Shown here: in pieces, positions 44,820 through 53,155 of the stretch | Layout: every line of letters starts with the position of its first letter | How positions within the stretch are numbered: the stretch's first letter is position 1 | Assembly: GCA_016109435.1 (NCBI GenBank) | Contig: JAEILR010000018.1 | Location: 1 to 64,000, forward strand | Reading direction: 5' to 3' | From: Methanomassiliicoccus sp. | Lineage (GTDB): Archaea; Thermoplasmatota; Thermoplasmata; Methanomassiliicoccales; Methanomassiliicoccaceae | Length of the DNA: 64,000 nucleotides | Notes under the pieces: generated by a model | What the model was told of the DNA's origin: nothing | Database searches by the model: none | What the model saw: the letters and a program-made list of their open reading frames with translations, nothing else | Program-made: the position numbers and the translations under genes

Positions 44820-45434
44820 TCATGCCAGTAACAGGTTGATCCCCAGCAGTACCACGATCAGGTTGCCGATGATGACCGTGGCCATCTTGGCCCGCACGCT
44901 CAGGCGTTTTTGGGCCAGTGCCCCTCCCGCGGCCAATAGGGTCTGCCAGGATAGGGACGCGAACGTCACCCCGGCGATGAACAATGCACTGTCGATCGGT
45001 GAAGATATCCAGCTTGTCCCTCCGCCCATTATGAGGGCGAGAAAATAGATGGCGGTGAATGGATTGAGGGCGGTTATCGCTATGAACTGAAAGAAGGTCC
45101 TCCAATCGCTGCATTCCTTGGCCGCGGCATGCGTATTTTCAGGCATCGCCGCTCTCCAGCTCTTCCTCGCACCGAAGATGCCCATGAGGATGAGGGCCGT
45201 ACCCCCGAGCAACTGAAGGGGCGTCGCGAACGGTGATAGCAGGGAGGAGACCAGCACCCCGGCGAAGATGACCAGGGAGGCACATAAGGCATCGACGGTG
45301 GCCGTCCCGGCCCCCGCGGCGAACCCACTGCGGAACCCTTCATCGATCGACCTGTTGACGATCAGGACGGAGACCGCTCCGAGAGGGATGGCGATCCCGT
45401 ATCCTGCGATCAGACCGTCGATTAGAGCGCTCAT
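44820..45434 (-). CDS. LysE/RhtB-family exporter
   Basis: A 204-residue integral membrane protein with six hydrophobic segments, matching the LysE amino-acid/metabolite exporter superfamily. The N-terminal pattern GYGIAIPLGAVSVLIVNRSIDEGFRSGFAAGAGTATVDALCA carries the conserved P-G-P-like turn and G-x-x-x-G-x-G-x-x-x-x-D. ALNPFTAIYFLAL is the typical second-half motif. It probably exports small amino acids; substrate unknown. It starts at the ATG 45434 with no strong SD. Confidence 0.88.
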   Translation of the reverse strand: MSALIDGLIAGYGIAIPLGAVSVLIVNRSIDEGFRSGFAAGAGTATVDALCASLVIFAGVLVSSLLSPFATPLQLLGGTALILMGIFGARKSWRAAMPENTHAAAKECSDWRTFFQFIAITALNPFTAIYFLALIMGGGTSWISSPIDSALFIAGVTFASLSWQTLLAAGGALAQKRLSVRAKMATVIIGNLIVVLLGINLLLA

Positions 45435-45567
45435 GCCACCGCCGGGGGGAGTTAACTACGCCCATTTATAGATCGTCTGGTCGAGAACCAGGTGTTCAAC
45501 AGGATCTGTGACCGAATGGAAGAACGAGGCCGAGGAGGCCATGCCCCCTGGGCGTCCGCTTCGTGGT

Positions 45568-46251
45568 TCAATCCTCGACCTGCATCTTCTCCGCCGACTC
45601 GATGCATTTGGACAGGATGGAATAGGCCTGCATCATGTCGTCCTCGCTCACGATGAATATGGTGTCGGTGAACACGCTCACCGATTCGAGCACATTGATG
45701 CCCCCGTCGGCCAGGTTATTGGCCAGGAAGGCGAACACACCGCTGGTCTCGGCGATGCGCTCCGGCGAGCGTACCGATATCTCCACCAGGTCCATGCGTA
45801 TCTTGAGCACGTTCTCCTGCCCCACGGCATTGACCACCTCGTTCTTGAGCTTCTCATCGGCGATGACGGTGATGGCGTGGGTGCCCTGGATGACCTGCAT
45901 GATCGACTTATCATTGAACAGCTTCTTGAGCACCGACTCCAGCCGATGCAGTACCGTCCAGTCGTTCTTGGCGGTGATGATCGCGATCTTGGTCTTCAGT
46001 TCCAGACGGGAGTTGCGCAGGACCCTCAGGATCTCCTTCTCATGATCCTGGCGCCCCAGCTTCACCGCGTAACGGCGGCAGGCGATCATGACCGCCTCCT
46101 CGTTGGCGATGGAGAGGTCCTTCATGATCAGCCTGGCCAGGGAGGAATAGTTGATGAGGTCCTTGGAAATGCAATCCTTTATGCTGGGGTGGGCATCGAT
46201 GTAGACACGGGTACGTTCCGCGATGCTCTCCTTCGGCATTTCCTTCTTCAT
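45568..46251 (-). CDS. ACT-domain-like regulatory protein
   Basis: A 227-residue cytosolic protein. The N-terminal ~100 residues are helical (AHPSIKDCISKDLINYSSLARLIMKDL). The second half has two beta-alpha-beta units recalling tandem ACT domains (KIAIITAKND...TVLHRLESVLKKL; HAITVIADEKLKNEVV...SGVFAFLANNLADGGINVLESVSVFTDTIFIV), the pattern used in aspartokinase for amino-acid binding. The ATG at 46251 is chosen because the TATA-like TTATTATAG (46275-46283, minus strand) sits ~25 bp upstream; the longer in-frame ORF includes the GC-rich spacer. An amino-acid-sensing role is an inference. Confidence 0.75.
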   Translation of the reverse strand: MKKEMPKESIAERTRVYIDAHPSIKDCISKDLINYSSLARLIMKDLSIANEEAVMIACRRYAVKLGRQDHEKEILRVLRNSRLELKTKIAIITAKNDWTVLHRLESVLKKLFNDKSIMQVIQGTHAITVIADEKLKNEVVNAVGQENVLKIRMDLVEISVRSPERIAETSGVFAFLANNLADGGINVLESVSVFTDTIFIVSEDDMMQAYSILSKCIESAEKMQVED

Positions 46252-46512
46252 TGAATCGAGCGAATAACGGGGTACACTATAATAATTGTGAGCGGACCCC
46301 CCGCTGGCATCGATATTGATCTCGGGGAGGTCCAGAGCTCGGTCCCGCCGCCCGGAGGAGGGCGAGAGGGTTAGCGATAGCGAGGGTCGCCGACCCCCCC
46401 GTGTCCGCCGTCCAGGCAAGAGGCCGAGCCCGGGGTGCCGCTCCCCCCATGTTATCAGGCCCCGTCATTCACCGACCCAAATATATCTATATAGAATGAA
46501 TAATTCGGGGCC
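46252..46512. promoter_or_regulatory. Divergent spacer between the ACT and receiver genes
   Basis: TATA boxes lie at 46275-46283 (minus) and about 46479-46490 (plus, AAATATATCTATA). The ~190 bases between are GC-rich (~65-70%) with several GGGAGGTCC/GGACC-type inverted arms, and hold no ORF that fits the flanking genes. Confidence 0.45.
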
Positions 46513-46938
46513 GTGAGCGTCAACAACATCCTGCTGGTGGAGGACGATGTCGCCTTCGCCCGCTTCCTCATCGGATGCTTCCGGGACGTGAGCCCGGGGC
46601 TGGAGATGTTCCATGTCAACAGCGGCCACGCCGCCATGTCGGTGATCCACAGCGGTTTCGTCCCCGACCTGATCATCTGCGAGGAGCGCATGCCCCGGAT
46701 GGGGGGCGCCGAGCTTCTTTCCAACGTGAGGATGAGCCCCTCGCTGCAGTCCGCTCCGTTCTACCTGTTCAGCTCATCGTGGACCGATGACGCCCAGGCG
46801 GCCCAGAAGCACGCTCTGGAGGTGCGGGTCCCCCGGCCCCGGAACTACCGGGAGGGCCTCGCCCTGGCCGGCAGGGTCCTGTCATCACTGTCGCCGGAGA
46901 CCCCGGTCATCGGGGCGGAGCAGGCGGTCACCATCTGA
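46513..46938 (+). CDS. Receiver-domain protein lacking the phospho-acceptor Asp
   Basis: A 141-residue stand-alone response-regulator receiver domain. CheY numbering fits exactly: the acidic pair D11/D12 in LLVEDDVAF, then PDLIICEERMPRMGG, where the phospho-acceptor Asp57 is Glu57. The conserved Lys109 equivalent is Arg (VPRPRN) and the Thr/Ser switch position is a Ser run (SSSW). Such domains usually cannot be phosphorylated normally; Glu can mimic the activated state. No output domain or histidine kinase is adjacent. The GTG start sits ~25 bp after the TATA box, so the mRNA is probably leaderless. Its role may be protein-protein switching. Confidence 0.85.
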   Translation: MSVNNILLVEDDVAFARFLIGCFRDVSPGLEMFHVNSGHAAMSVIHSGFVPDLIICEERMPRMGGAELLSNVRMSPSLQSAPFYLFSSSWTDDAQAAQKHALEVRVPRPRNYREGLALAGRVLSSLSPETPVIGAEQAVTI

Positions 46939-46944
46939 TGGCCG

Positions 46945-47280
46945 TCACATCATGAAGGGAAGGGAGATCAAGCTGGACAGCAGCTCCTCGAACTGGCCTC
47001 CCAGCATGGGCAGCATGACGTAAAGGACCAGCAGAAGGTGGAGCGCCAGGAAGAGGTAGACCAGGAGGAACTTGGTCTTCCGGGTCTTGTGGCGGAACAG
47101 GCGCATTCCGGCCAGGGCCCCAAAAGGTGCCACCAGGGCCATCAGCAGCAGCGTCCTTTCCGGGATCCTGCTCCGCTTCATCCTCGCCGCGCGCTTGTCC
47201 ACGAAGTATAGGACGAGGGCCGCGACGTTGAGCAGGAGAATTATACTCAGAAGCGCCAGGGTCTCCAAGGCCAGCGCCAT
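46945..47280 (-). CDS. DUF1294 membrane protein
   Basis: A 111-residue integral membrane protein with three hydrophobic helices. The region VDKRAARMKRSRIPERTLLLMALVAPFGALAGMRLFRHKTRKTKF matches the DUF1294 family (conserved R-I-P-E, G-x-x-G/A-M and H-K-T). Function unknown. An SD (GAGGGAGC) precedes the ATG. It lies 6 bp after argD on the same strand and is probably the last gene of the arg operon; the link to arginine metabolism is positional only. Confidence 0.9.
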   Translation of the reverse strand: MALALETLALLSIILLLNVAALVLYFVDKRAARMKRSRIPERTLLLMALVAPFGALAGMRLFRHKTRKTKFLLVYLFLALHLLLVLYVMLPMLGGQFEELLSSLISLPFMM

Positions 47281-47286
47281 GCTCCC

Positions 47287-48471
47287 TCAGGCCCCGAGGA
47301 AGCTGCGCAGAACGTCGTTCAGCTCCTTCACCGACGCCTCGCTGACGATGAGCGGGGGTACCATCCTGATGACATGACCGCCGCAGACGTTAACCAGGAT
47401 GCTTGCCTTGAGCGCGGCCTCCTGGAACCGCTTGGCCTCCTCCCCCATCTCTAGTCCGATCATGAGGCCTTTCCCCCGCACGTCGGTGATCTTTCCACCG
47501 TGCATGGAGAGCGACCTCAGCTCCTGGGCCCATCGATCGCCCAGCTCCGCCGAGCGCTCCACCAGCTTCTCCCGCCTCATGGTCTCGATGACCGTCCTCG
47601 CCACCGTGCACGCCAGGGGGTTGCCGCCGAACGTGGTGCCGTGCATTCCCGGCTTGAAGGTCGCGGCGATGTCCCGGGAGGTCAGGCAGGCGCCGATGGG
47701 GAAGCCGTTCCCCAGGGCCTTGGCCAGGGTGACGATGTCCGGAACCACGTTGTAGTGCTGGAAGCCGAACCACCGCCCTGTCCGGCCCATCCCGGTCTGC
47801 ACCTCGTCGACGATGAACAGCGCTCCCCGCTCGTCGCACAGGTCCCGGGCGGTGCGGAAGAACTCCTCCCCCGCGGCAATGATGCCCCCTTCGCCCTGGA
47901 TCGGCTCGCAGATGATCGCCGCGGTGTCCCTGGTCACCGCCGCCTTGAGCTGCTCCACGCTCCCGTAGTCGATGAAGTCGAAGGCCCGGGGCAGCAGGGG
48001 CTCGAACCCCGACTGGTACTTGGGCTGCCCGGTCGCCGACAGGGTCATCGAAGTACGGCCGTGGAACGAGTTCCGGGTGGACACCACGCGGCCGCGACCG
48101 GTGGCCTTGACCGCCAGCTTGAGGGCGGCCTCGTTGGCCTCCGCCCCGCTGTTGCAGAACATCGACGCCTCCAGGGGAGGAGGGGCGATGCTGGCCAGGG
48201 CCTCCGCGGCCTCGGCCTGCTCCTTGATGAGATAGAGATTGGAAACGTGCATCAGCCGGCCGGCCTGCTCGCACACCGCCCTCACGATGGCCGGGTGGGA
48301 ATAGCCCAGCGAGTTCACCGCGATACCGGCGACCAGGTCTAGGAATCTCCGTCCCGATAGGTCGTAGAGGAATTCCCTCTCGCCGTGATCGAAACAGATG
48401 TCCTGACGCCCATAGTTCTGGAATAGGAACCGGTGGTCCAGTTCCCTCACCTTGTCGATGTTCATGTTCAT
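47287..48471 (-). CDS. argD: Acetylornithine aminotransferase
   Basis: Converts N-acetylglutamate-5-semialdehyde to N-acetylornithine with glutamate. The 394-residue class III aminotransferase has CNSGAEANEAALKLA, SFHGRTSMTLSATGQ, EPIQGEGG, DEVQTGMGRTG and the PLP lysine in LAKALGNGFPIGA. It overlaps argB by 4 bases (ATGA). It belongs to the argC-argJ-argB-argD unit, so the substrate assignment has good support; the second class III enzyme at 42041-43366 is a different type. Confidence 0.94.
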   Translation of the reverse strand: MNMNIDKVRELDHRFLFQNYGRQDICFDHGEREFLYDLSGRRFLDLVAGIAVNSLGYSHPAIVRAVCEQAGRLMHVSNLYLIKEQAEAAEALASIAPPPLEASMFCNSGAEANEAALKLAVKATGRGRVVSTRNSFHGRTSMTLSATGQPKYQSGFEPLLPRAFDFIDYGSVEQLKAAVTRDTAAIICEPIQGEGGIIAAGEEFFRTARDLCDERGALFIVDEVQTGMGRTGRWFGFQHYNVVPDIVTLAKALGNGFPIGACLTSRDIAATFKPGMHGTTFGGNPLACTVARTVIETMRREKLVERSAELGDRWAQELRSLSMHGGKITDVRGKGLMIGLEMGEEAKRFQEAALKASILVNVCGGHVIRMVPPLIVSEASVKELNDVLRSFLGA

Positions 48472-49304
48472 ACCGCCGTGATCCGGGTGCCGATGTTCTC
48501 GCCCTTCAGGAGCTTCCTGACCAGGGAATGTTGTTCCTTGCCGTTAAGCATGTACACGATCTCCGCCCCGTTGAGCAGGGCGGTGCGGCAGGCCTCGACC
48601 TTGGGGACCATCCCTCCGGTGATCGTGCCGTCGGCTATTAGGCGGTCGATGTCGGCCAGACTGGCCGAACGGATCACCGACCCGCTCTTCAGGATGCCGG
48701 GCACGTCCGTCACCAGCGCCATCTCCTTAGCCCCCACCGCCCGGCCGACGTGCGCGGCCACGGTGTCGGCGTTGACGTTGTACTCTCTGCCCTGGCGGTC
48801 GGCGCAGATGGGATAGATGACCGGGACGGTGCCCGATGAGATCAGCGACTCCAGATGGCCGCCGTTGACGCCGGAGACCTCGCCGACCCTGTCAAGGTCC
48901 ACCAGCACCTCGTTCCCATGATCGTCGACGGTCCGGACCGGGGCCATCCTATCGGCGATGACCGTGCCGCCCTCGCAGCCGGACATGCCTTGGGCGGTGA
49001 CCCCCGCGCGGGCGAGAGCTTCGACGATCTGCCCGTTGATGCGCTCCAGTACCTCGGCGGCGACCTGCAGGGCGGCATCATCGGTCACCCTGAGCCCGGA
49101 GACCTTCTTGACCCGCAGCCCCCGCCTCTCCATCTCCTGGGATATCTCCGGTCCGCCGCCGTGCACGAGGACCGGCCGGATGCCGGAGGAGATGAGCGAG
49201 GCGATGTCCTCGGCGAACCGTCCGAGGTCGCCCTCTCCGCTGAGGGCGTTGCCGCCGAACTTGATCAGGATGCGCCGGCCGGCGCTGACATCGGCCATCA
49301 TCAT
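48468..49304 (-). CDS. argB: Acetylglutamate kinase
   Basis: Phosphorylates N-acetylglutamate. The 278-residue amino-acid-kinase-fold protein has the nucleotide-binding KFGGNALSG, LVHGGGPEISQ (substrate site), an NVNADTVAAHV segment and TGGMVPKVEA near the end. The start is one of three tandem ATGs at 49304, 49301 and 49298, just after the argJ stop; an AGGGATG upstream favours one of the later two. The stop overlaps argD. It has no recognisable arginine-feedback N-terminal helix. Confidence 0.94.
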   Translation of the reverse strand: MMMADVSAGRRILIKFGGNALSGEGDLGRFAEDIASLISSGIRPVLVHGGGPEISQEMERRGLRVKKVSGLRVTDDAALQVAAEVLERINGQIVEALARAGVTAQGMSGCEGGTVIADRMAPVRTVDDHGNEVLVDLDRVGEVSGVNGGHLESLISSGTVPVIYPICADRQGREYNVNADTVAAHVGRAVGAKEMALVTDVPGILKSGSVIRSASLADIDRLIADGTITGGMVPKVEACRTALLNGAEIVYMLNGKEQHSLVRKLLKGENIGTRITAV

Positions 49305-49306
49305 CC

Positions 49307-50533
49307 CTAGGTGGTGTACTCGGCGTTGATCTTCACGTACTCGTAGGTGAGATCGCAGCCCCATGCCTCGGCCTGGCCGTTCCCGACGCCGAGCTCGAGA
49401 TGCATGGCGATGTTGTGATCGGACAGGAGCTTCCTGGCCCGGACCTCGGCCTCCGAACAGGGCTTCACCAGGGGCACGCCGCCCTCGAACAGGACGACCT
49501 CCTCGCCGTTGCTGCCGATGGTCAGCCGCAACTTGTTCAGATCGAACTCGCTGCCGGAGTTGCCCAGCGCCGCGAGCACCCTGCCGAAGTTGGGGTCCGC
49601 CCCGAATATCGCGGTCTTCACCAAACTGGAGGAGATGATCCACCTGCCGGCGGTCCTGGCCTCCCGGTCGGTCTTGGCCCCGGTGACCTTCAGCTCGATG
49701 AGCTTGGTGGCCCCCTCGCCGTCCAGCACCACCTGCTTGGCCAGGGACTGCAGCACGTACAGCACCCCGTTCCAGAAGTCGTGGTTGTCGTCCACCGGCC
49801 TGCCCCCCGCTGCGCCGTTGGCCATGAGCACCGAGATGTCGTTGGTGCTCTGATCGCCGTCGACGTTGATCATGTTGAAGCTCTTGTTGATGGTCTCCTG
49901 CCACTTCCATTCCGGGGGCTTGGTGAGCACGGCGTCGGTGGTGATGAAGCTGAGGGTGGTGGCGTGCTTGGTCTTCATGGACGGGGAGATCATCCCGGAG
50001 CCCTTGGCCATTCCGGCGATGGTGATAACGGTACCGTCCTTGAGGGTGACCTGGCAGGCCGCCTCCTTGATGGTCTTGTCGGTGGTGAGTATGGCCATGT
50101 TGGCGCGGTGGTCGTACTCCCGCCCCTGCCCCAGCTCGGTGGCGATCCTCTCGATCCCCGGAACGAGCTTGTCCATGGGAAGGAACCGGCCGATGACCCC
50201 GGTGGACGCCACGCCCACCAGCTCGGGCCGTACCCCCAACGCCTTGGCCGCGGTGTCGGACATGGTGATGGCGTCCTTCATCCCCTGGGGCCCGGTGATG
50301 GCGTTGGCGTTGCCGCTGTTGACGATGAAGCCCTGAAGCTTCTCGCTGTGGCGCTGGATCATGAGCTCGACGGGGGCCGCCCGCATCTTGTTCTGAGTAT
50401 AGGCGCAGGCAGCTATCGCCGGCCTGTCCGAATATATCATCGCCAGGTCCAGCCTCTCCTTCTTTATGCCGCAGTGAACGCCCGTCGCCTTGAAGCCCTT
50501 GGGGGTGGTGACCCCGCCGTCTATGATGTTCAT
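49307..50533 (-). CDS. argJ: Glutamate N-acetyltransferase / ornithine acetyltransferase
   Basis: Recycles the acetyl group from acetylornithine to glutamate and may also make acetylglutamate. The 408-residue ArgJ family protein is autocatalytically cleaved before a Thr; here the site is in KHATTLSFITTDA (usually KHATMLxF). The N-terminal GVTTPKGFKATG and VNSGNANA, and the C-terminal GRVLAALGNSG and ECDLTYEYVKINAEYTT-type end, are typical. With argC, argB and argD it forms a recycling pathway, so the cell probably needs no separate argA. It starts 3 bp after the argC stop. Confidence 0.95.
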   Translation of the reverse strand: MNIIDGGVTTPKGFKATGVHCGIKKERLDLAMIYSDRPAIAACAYTQNKMRAAPVELMIQRHSEKLQGFIVNSGNANAITGPQGMKDAITMSDTAAKALGVRPELVGVASTGVIGRFLPMDKLVPGIERIATELGQGREYDHRANMAILTTDKTIKEAACQVTLKDGTVITIAGMAKGSGMISPSMKTKHATTLSFITTDAVLTKPPEWKWQETINKSFNMINVDGDQSTNDISVLMANGAAGGRPVDDNHDFWNGVLYVLQSLAKQVVLDGEGATKLIELKVTGAKTDREARTAGRWIISSSLVKTAIFGADPNFGRVLAALGNSGSEFDLNKLRLTIGSNGEEVVLFEGGVPLVKPCSEAEVRARKLLSDHNIAMHLELGVGNGQAEAWGCDLTYEYVKINAEYTT

Positions 50534-50536
50534 CTC

Positions 50537-51550
50537 CTACACTCCTAGTCCGGGGAAATCGAGACCTACGGTCTCATCGAGTTTGAACACGATGTTCGCG
50601 TTCTGTATCGCCTGACCTGCCGCGCCTTTGACCAGGTTGTCCAGTGCGCCCATGACCACGACGGTGCCCATGTCCGCGGTCTCGATGCCCACCTCGGCGA
50701 AGTTCGAGCCGACGGTGGAAGGTATCGACGGAACGGGGGTCAGCCGGACGAACCTGCGGCCGGCATAATATTCGTCGTAGAGCGCCTGCAACTCGTCCTT
50801 GTTCTTATCCTTTTTCAACACAACATAGCTGGTGGTGAGCATCCCCCGCACGATCGGCAGCAGATGAGGGGTGAACACCACTCCGACGTCGGTCCCGGAG
50901 ACCGTCTCCAGGGCCATCCTGATCTCGGGAGTGTGGCGATGACCGACCACCTTGTAGGGGGTGATGGACGCGCCGCAGGTGGAGTGATGCGTGGCCCGAG
51001 TGGGCTCGATGCCCGCGCCGGAGGTGCCGCTCTTGGCATCGATGATGACCTTGCCGTCCACCAGGCCGCTGGCCATCAGCGGGGCGAGGGACAGCACCGA
51101 GCACGTGGGGTAGCATCCCGGATTGGCCACCAAGTCGGCCCCGGCGATGTCCTCCCGGAACAGCTCGGCCATTCCGTACACCGCCCTGGACAGCCCGTCG
51201 AGGTCCCGGTGCGGATGCCCGTACCACTTCTCGTACATGGCCGCGTCGCGCAGGCGGTAATCGCCGCTGAGGTCGACCACCTTGATGCCCCTGGACAGAA
51301 GCTCGGGAGCGAGGTCCATGGACGCCCCATGGGGGGTGGCCAGGAAGGCGAGGTCCACGTCGGTCTGCAGTTGCGCTTCGAAGGAGAGGTCGGTGAATCC
51401 CCTCAGGGCCGGCAGGACCTTGGACACCGGGGTCCCCGCGTTCTGCCTCGAGGTCATCGCCGCCAGCTCGATCTGGGGATGCCTGCACAGAATACGCGCC
51501 AGTTCGCCGCCGGTGTAACCGGAGCCGCCTATCACCGCTGCCCTGATCAT
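50537..51550 (-). CDS. argC: N-acetyl-gamma-glutamyl-phosphate reductase
   Basis: Reduces N-acetyl-glutamyl phosphate to the semialdehyde with NADPH. The 337-residue protein has the Rossmann start AAVIGGSGYTGGELARIL, LATPHGASMDLAPELLSRG and the catalytic cysteine in VANPGCYPTCSVLSLAPL, with a His in HRHTPEI. The ATG at 51550 is preceded by a GAGG-type SD and a TATA-like CTTTTTATCAAC (about 51583-51594, minus strand). It is the first gene of the argC-J-B-D operon and is divergent from argG. Confidence 0.95.
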   Translation of the reverse strand: MIRAAVIGGSGYTGGELARILCRHPQIELAAMTSRQNAGTPVSKVLPALRGFTDLSFEAQLQTDVDLAFLATPHGASMDLAPELLSRGIKVVDLSGDYRLRDAAMYEKWYGHPHRDLDGLSRAVYGMAELFREDIAGADLVANPGCYPTCSVLSLAPLMASGLVDGKVIIDAKSGTSGAGIEPTRATHHSTCGASITPYKVVGHRHTPEIRMALETVSGTDVGVVFTPHLLPIVRGMLTTSYVVLKKDKNKDELQALYDEYYAGRRFVRLTPVPSIPSTVGSNFAEVGIETADMGTVVVMGALDNLVKGAAGQAIQNANIVFKLDETVGLDFPGLGV

Positions 51551-51771
51551 TACAGATTTCCTCGTCTCCCGTTGGAGAGCTGTTGATAAAAAGGTGTCAA
51601 TATTAAGGATGACGACCCAAATGGGACATTCGGTCCCCCGGCTGTTGCAGAAGGGACTATCTGGCATCGTGCATTTCCGGCATGTCCCGGAGCAGACGCG
51701 AGGGGGTCGGTTTGTCGGAGTTCGCTCATCAACCCTTTATATTTCGGTAATTGTGGACGGTCCCGATCCTA
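51551..51771. promoter_or_regulatory. Divergent argC / argG promoter region
   Basis: A minus-strand TATA-like element (51583-51594) serves argC. CCCTTTATATTTCGG (about 51732-51746) serves argG, about 25 bp before the ATG at 51772. The intervening ~135 bases could hold a common operator, but I see no clear palindrome that I can name. Confidence 0.5.
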
Positions 51772-53070
51772 ATGGTTACCAAGAAGAAAGATAGCGTTCC
51801 CAGGTCTGGCAGGAAGAAGGTGGTGCTGGCGTACTCCGGAGGTCTAGATACCTCGGTCGCTATCCGCTGGCTCCAGGACAACTATGACCTCGACGTGGTG
51901 GCCGTGTCCATCGACGTGGGGCAGCCCGGGGACATGGAGAAGAACATCGACCGGGCCAAGGGCATCGGGGCGATCGCCGCCTACGCCCTGGACGCCCGCG
52001 AGGAGTTCGCCGAGGAATATGTGTGGCCGTCCCTTAAGGCCAACGCCATGTACCAGGGGGCCTATCCTCTCTCCACCGCCATCGCCCGCCCGCTCATCGC
52101 CAAGCTGCTGGTCGACGTCGCCAAGAAGGAGGGCGCGGACTACATCGCCCACGGCTGCACCGCCAAGGGCAATGACCAGGTCCGCTTCGACGTCAGCATC
52201 GCGGCCCTCGCCCCCAACCTTGGGATCATCGCCCCCATGAGGGAATGGGTCATGACCCGGGAGGAGGAGATCGACTACGCCAAGAAGAACGATATCCCCA
52301 TCCCGGTCAAGAAGTCCTGTCCCTACTCCACCGACGAGAACCTGTGGGGACGGAGCTGCGAGTGCGGGGTCATCGAGGACGCTTCCAAGGAACCGCCCGA
52401 GGACGCCCACGAGTGGACCGTCTCCCCGCTGAAGGCCCCGAACAAGCCCACCTACGTGGACATCGCCTTCGATAAGGGCGTGCCGGTGTCGGTCGACGGC
52501 CGCCGGCTCCCGCCGGTCGAGCTTATCATGAAGCTCAACAAGCTGGCCGGCGAGAACGGCGTCGGTCGGATCGACCACGTGGAGGACCGCCTGGTGGGCA
52601 TCAAGTCCCGCGAGACCTACGAGTGCCCCGCCGCGGTCACCCTGATCAAGGCGCATCAGGCCATGGAGAGCATGGTCCTCACCCGGGACGTGCTGTCGTA
52701 CAAGCGGGGAGTGGAGCAGCGCTTCTCCGAGCTGGCCTACGATGGCCTGTGGTTCTCCCCCCTGAGGGAGGCCCTGGACGCGTTCGTCGAGAGCACCCAG
52801 AAGTACGTGACCGGCATGGTGCGGGTCAAGCTGTACAAGGGGAACGTGGAGGTCGTCGGCCGGGAATCCCCGTACTCGCTGTACGACGAGGGACTGGCCA
52901 CCTACGCCGCGGGCGACGAGTTCGACCACACCTCGGCCAAGGGCTTCATCTATGTCTGGGGTCTGCCCCTGAGGACGGTCGCCGCCGCCCACAAGGCCAA
53001 GATGAAGGTCGTGGACCAGGAGCCGGCCAAGGCCGCGCCGAAGAAGGCCCCCCGCAAGAAGGCCACCTGA
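51772..53070 (+). CDS. argG: Argininosuccinate synthase
   Basis: Joins citrulline and aspartate with ATP. The 432-residue protein has the N-type ATP-pyrophosphatase P-loop AYSGGLDTSVA (about residues 20-30), DVGQPGDME, GCTAKGNDQVRFD and a SYEPAAVTLI-like ETYECPAAVTLI. The C-terminus ends in a Lys/Ala/Pro-rich basic tail (EPAKAAPKKAPRKKAT) beyond the normal length. The ATG at 51772 is set by the upstream TATA box. It is followed by argH after an 85-bp gap that contains a short upstream ORF. Confidence 0.96.
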   Translation: MVTKKKDSVPRSGRKKVVLAYSGGLDTSVAIRWLQDNYDLDVVAVSIDVGQPGDMEKNIDRAKGIGAIAAYALDAREEFAEEYVWPSLKANAMYQGAYPLSTAIARPLIAKLLVDVAKKEGADYIAHGCTAKGNDQVRFDVSIAALAPNLGIIAPMREWVMTREEEIDYAKKNDIPIPVKKSCPYSTDENLWGRSCECGVIEDASKEPPEDAHEWTVSPLKAPNKPTYVDIAFDKGVPVSVDGRRLPPVELIMKLNKLAGENGVGRIDHVEDRLVGIKSRETYECPAAVTLIKAHQAMESMVLTRDVLSYKRGVEQRFSELAYDGLWFSPLREALDAFVESTQKYVTGMVRVKLYKGNVEVVGRESPYSLYDEGLATYAAGDEFDHTSAKGFIYVWGLPLRTVAAAHKAKMKVVDQEPAKAAPKKAPRKKAT

Positions 53071-53097
53071 GCCGCCCCAAACCCCTTCGGCAATCCC

Positions 53098-53155
53098 TTT
53101 TTTATCCTTTGACGTTTCTGGAAGTGAGCGATATGATGCACGCGGGTGAGCTTTG
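53098..53155 (+). promoter_or_regulatory. argG terminator / argH promoter with coupled 7-codon ORF
   Basis: A T-run TTTTTTATCC (53098-53107) after argG can act as terminator and TATA box at once. A 7-codon ORF (ATG at 53133, TGA at 53154-53156; MMHAGEL) overlaps the argH ATG (TGATG). An SD-like GGTGAG lies inside it. Confidence 0.4.
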
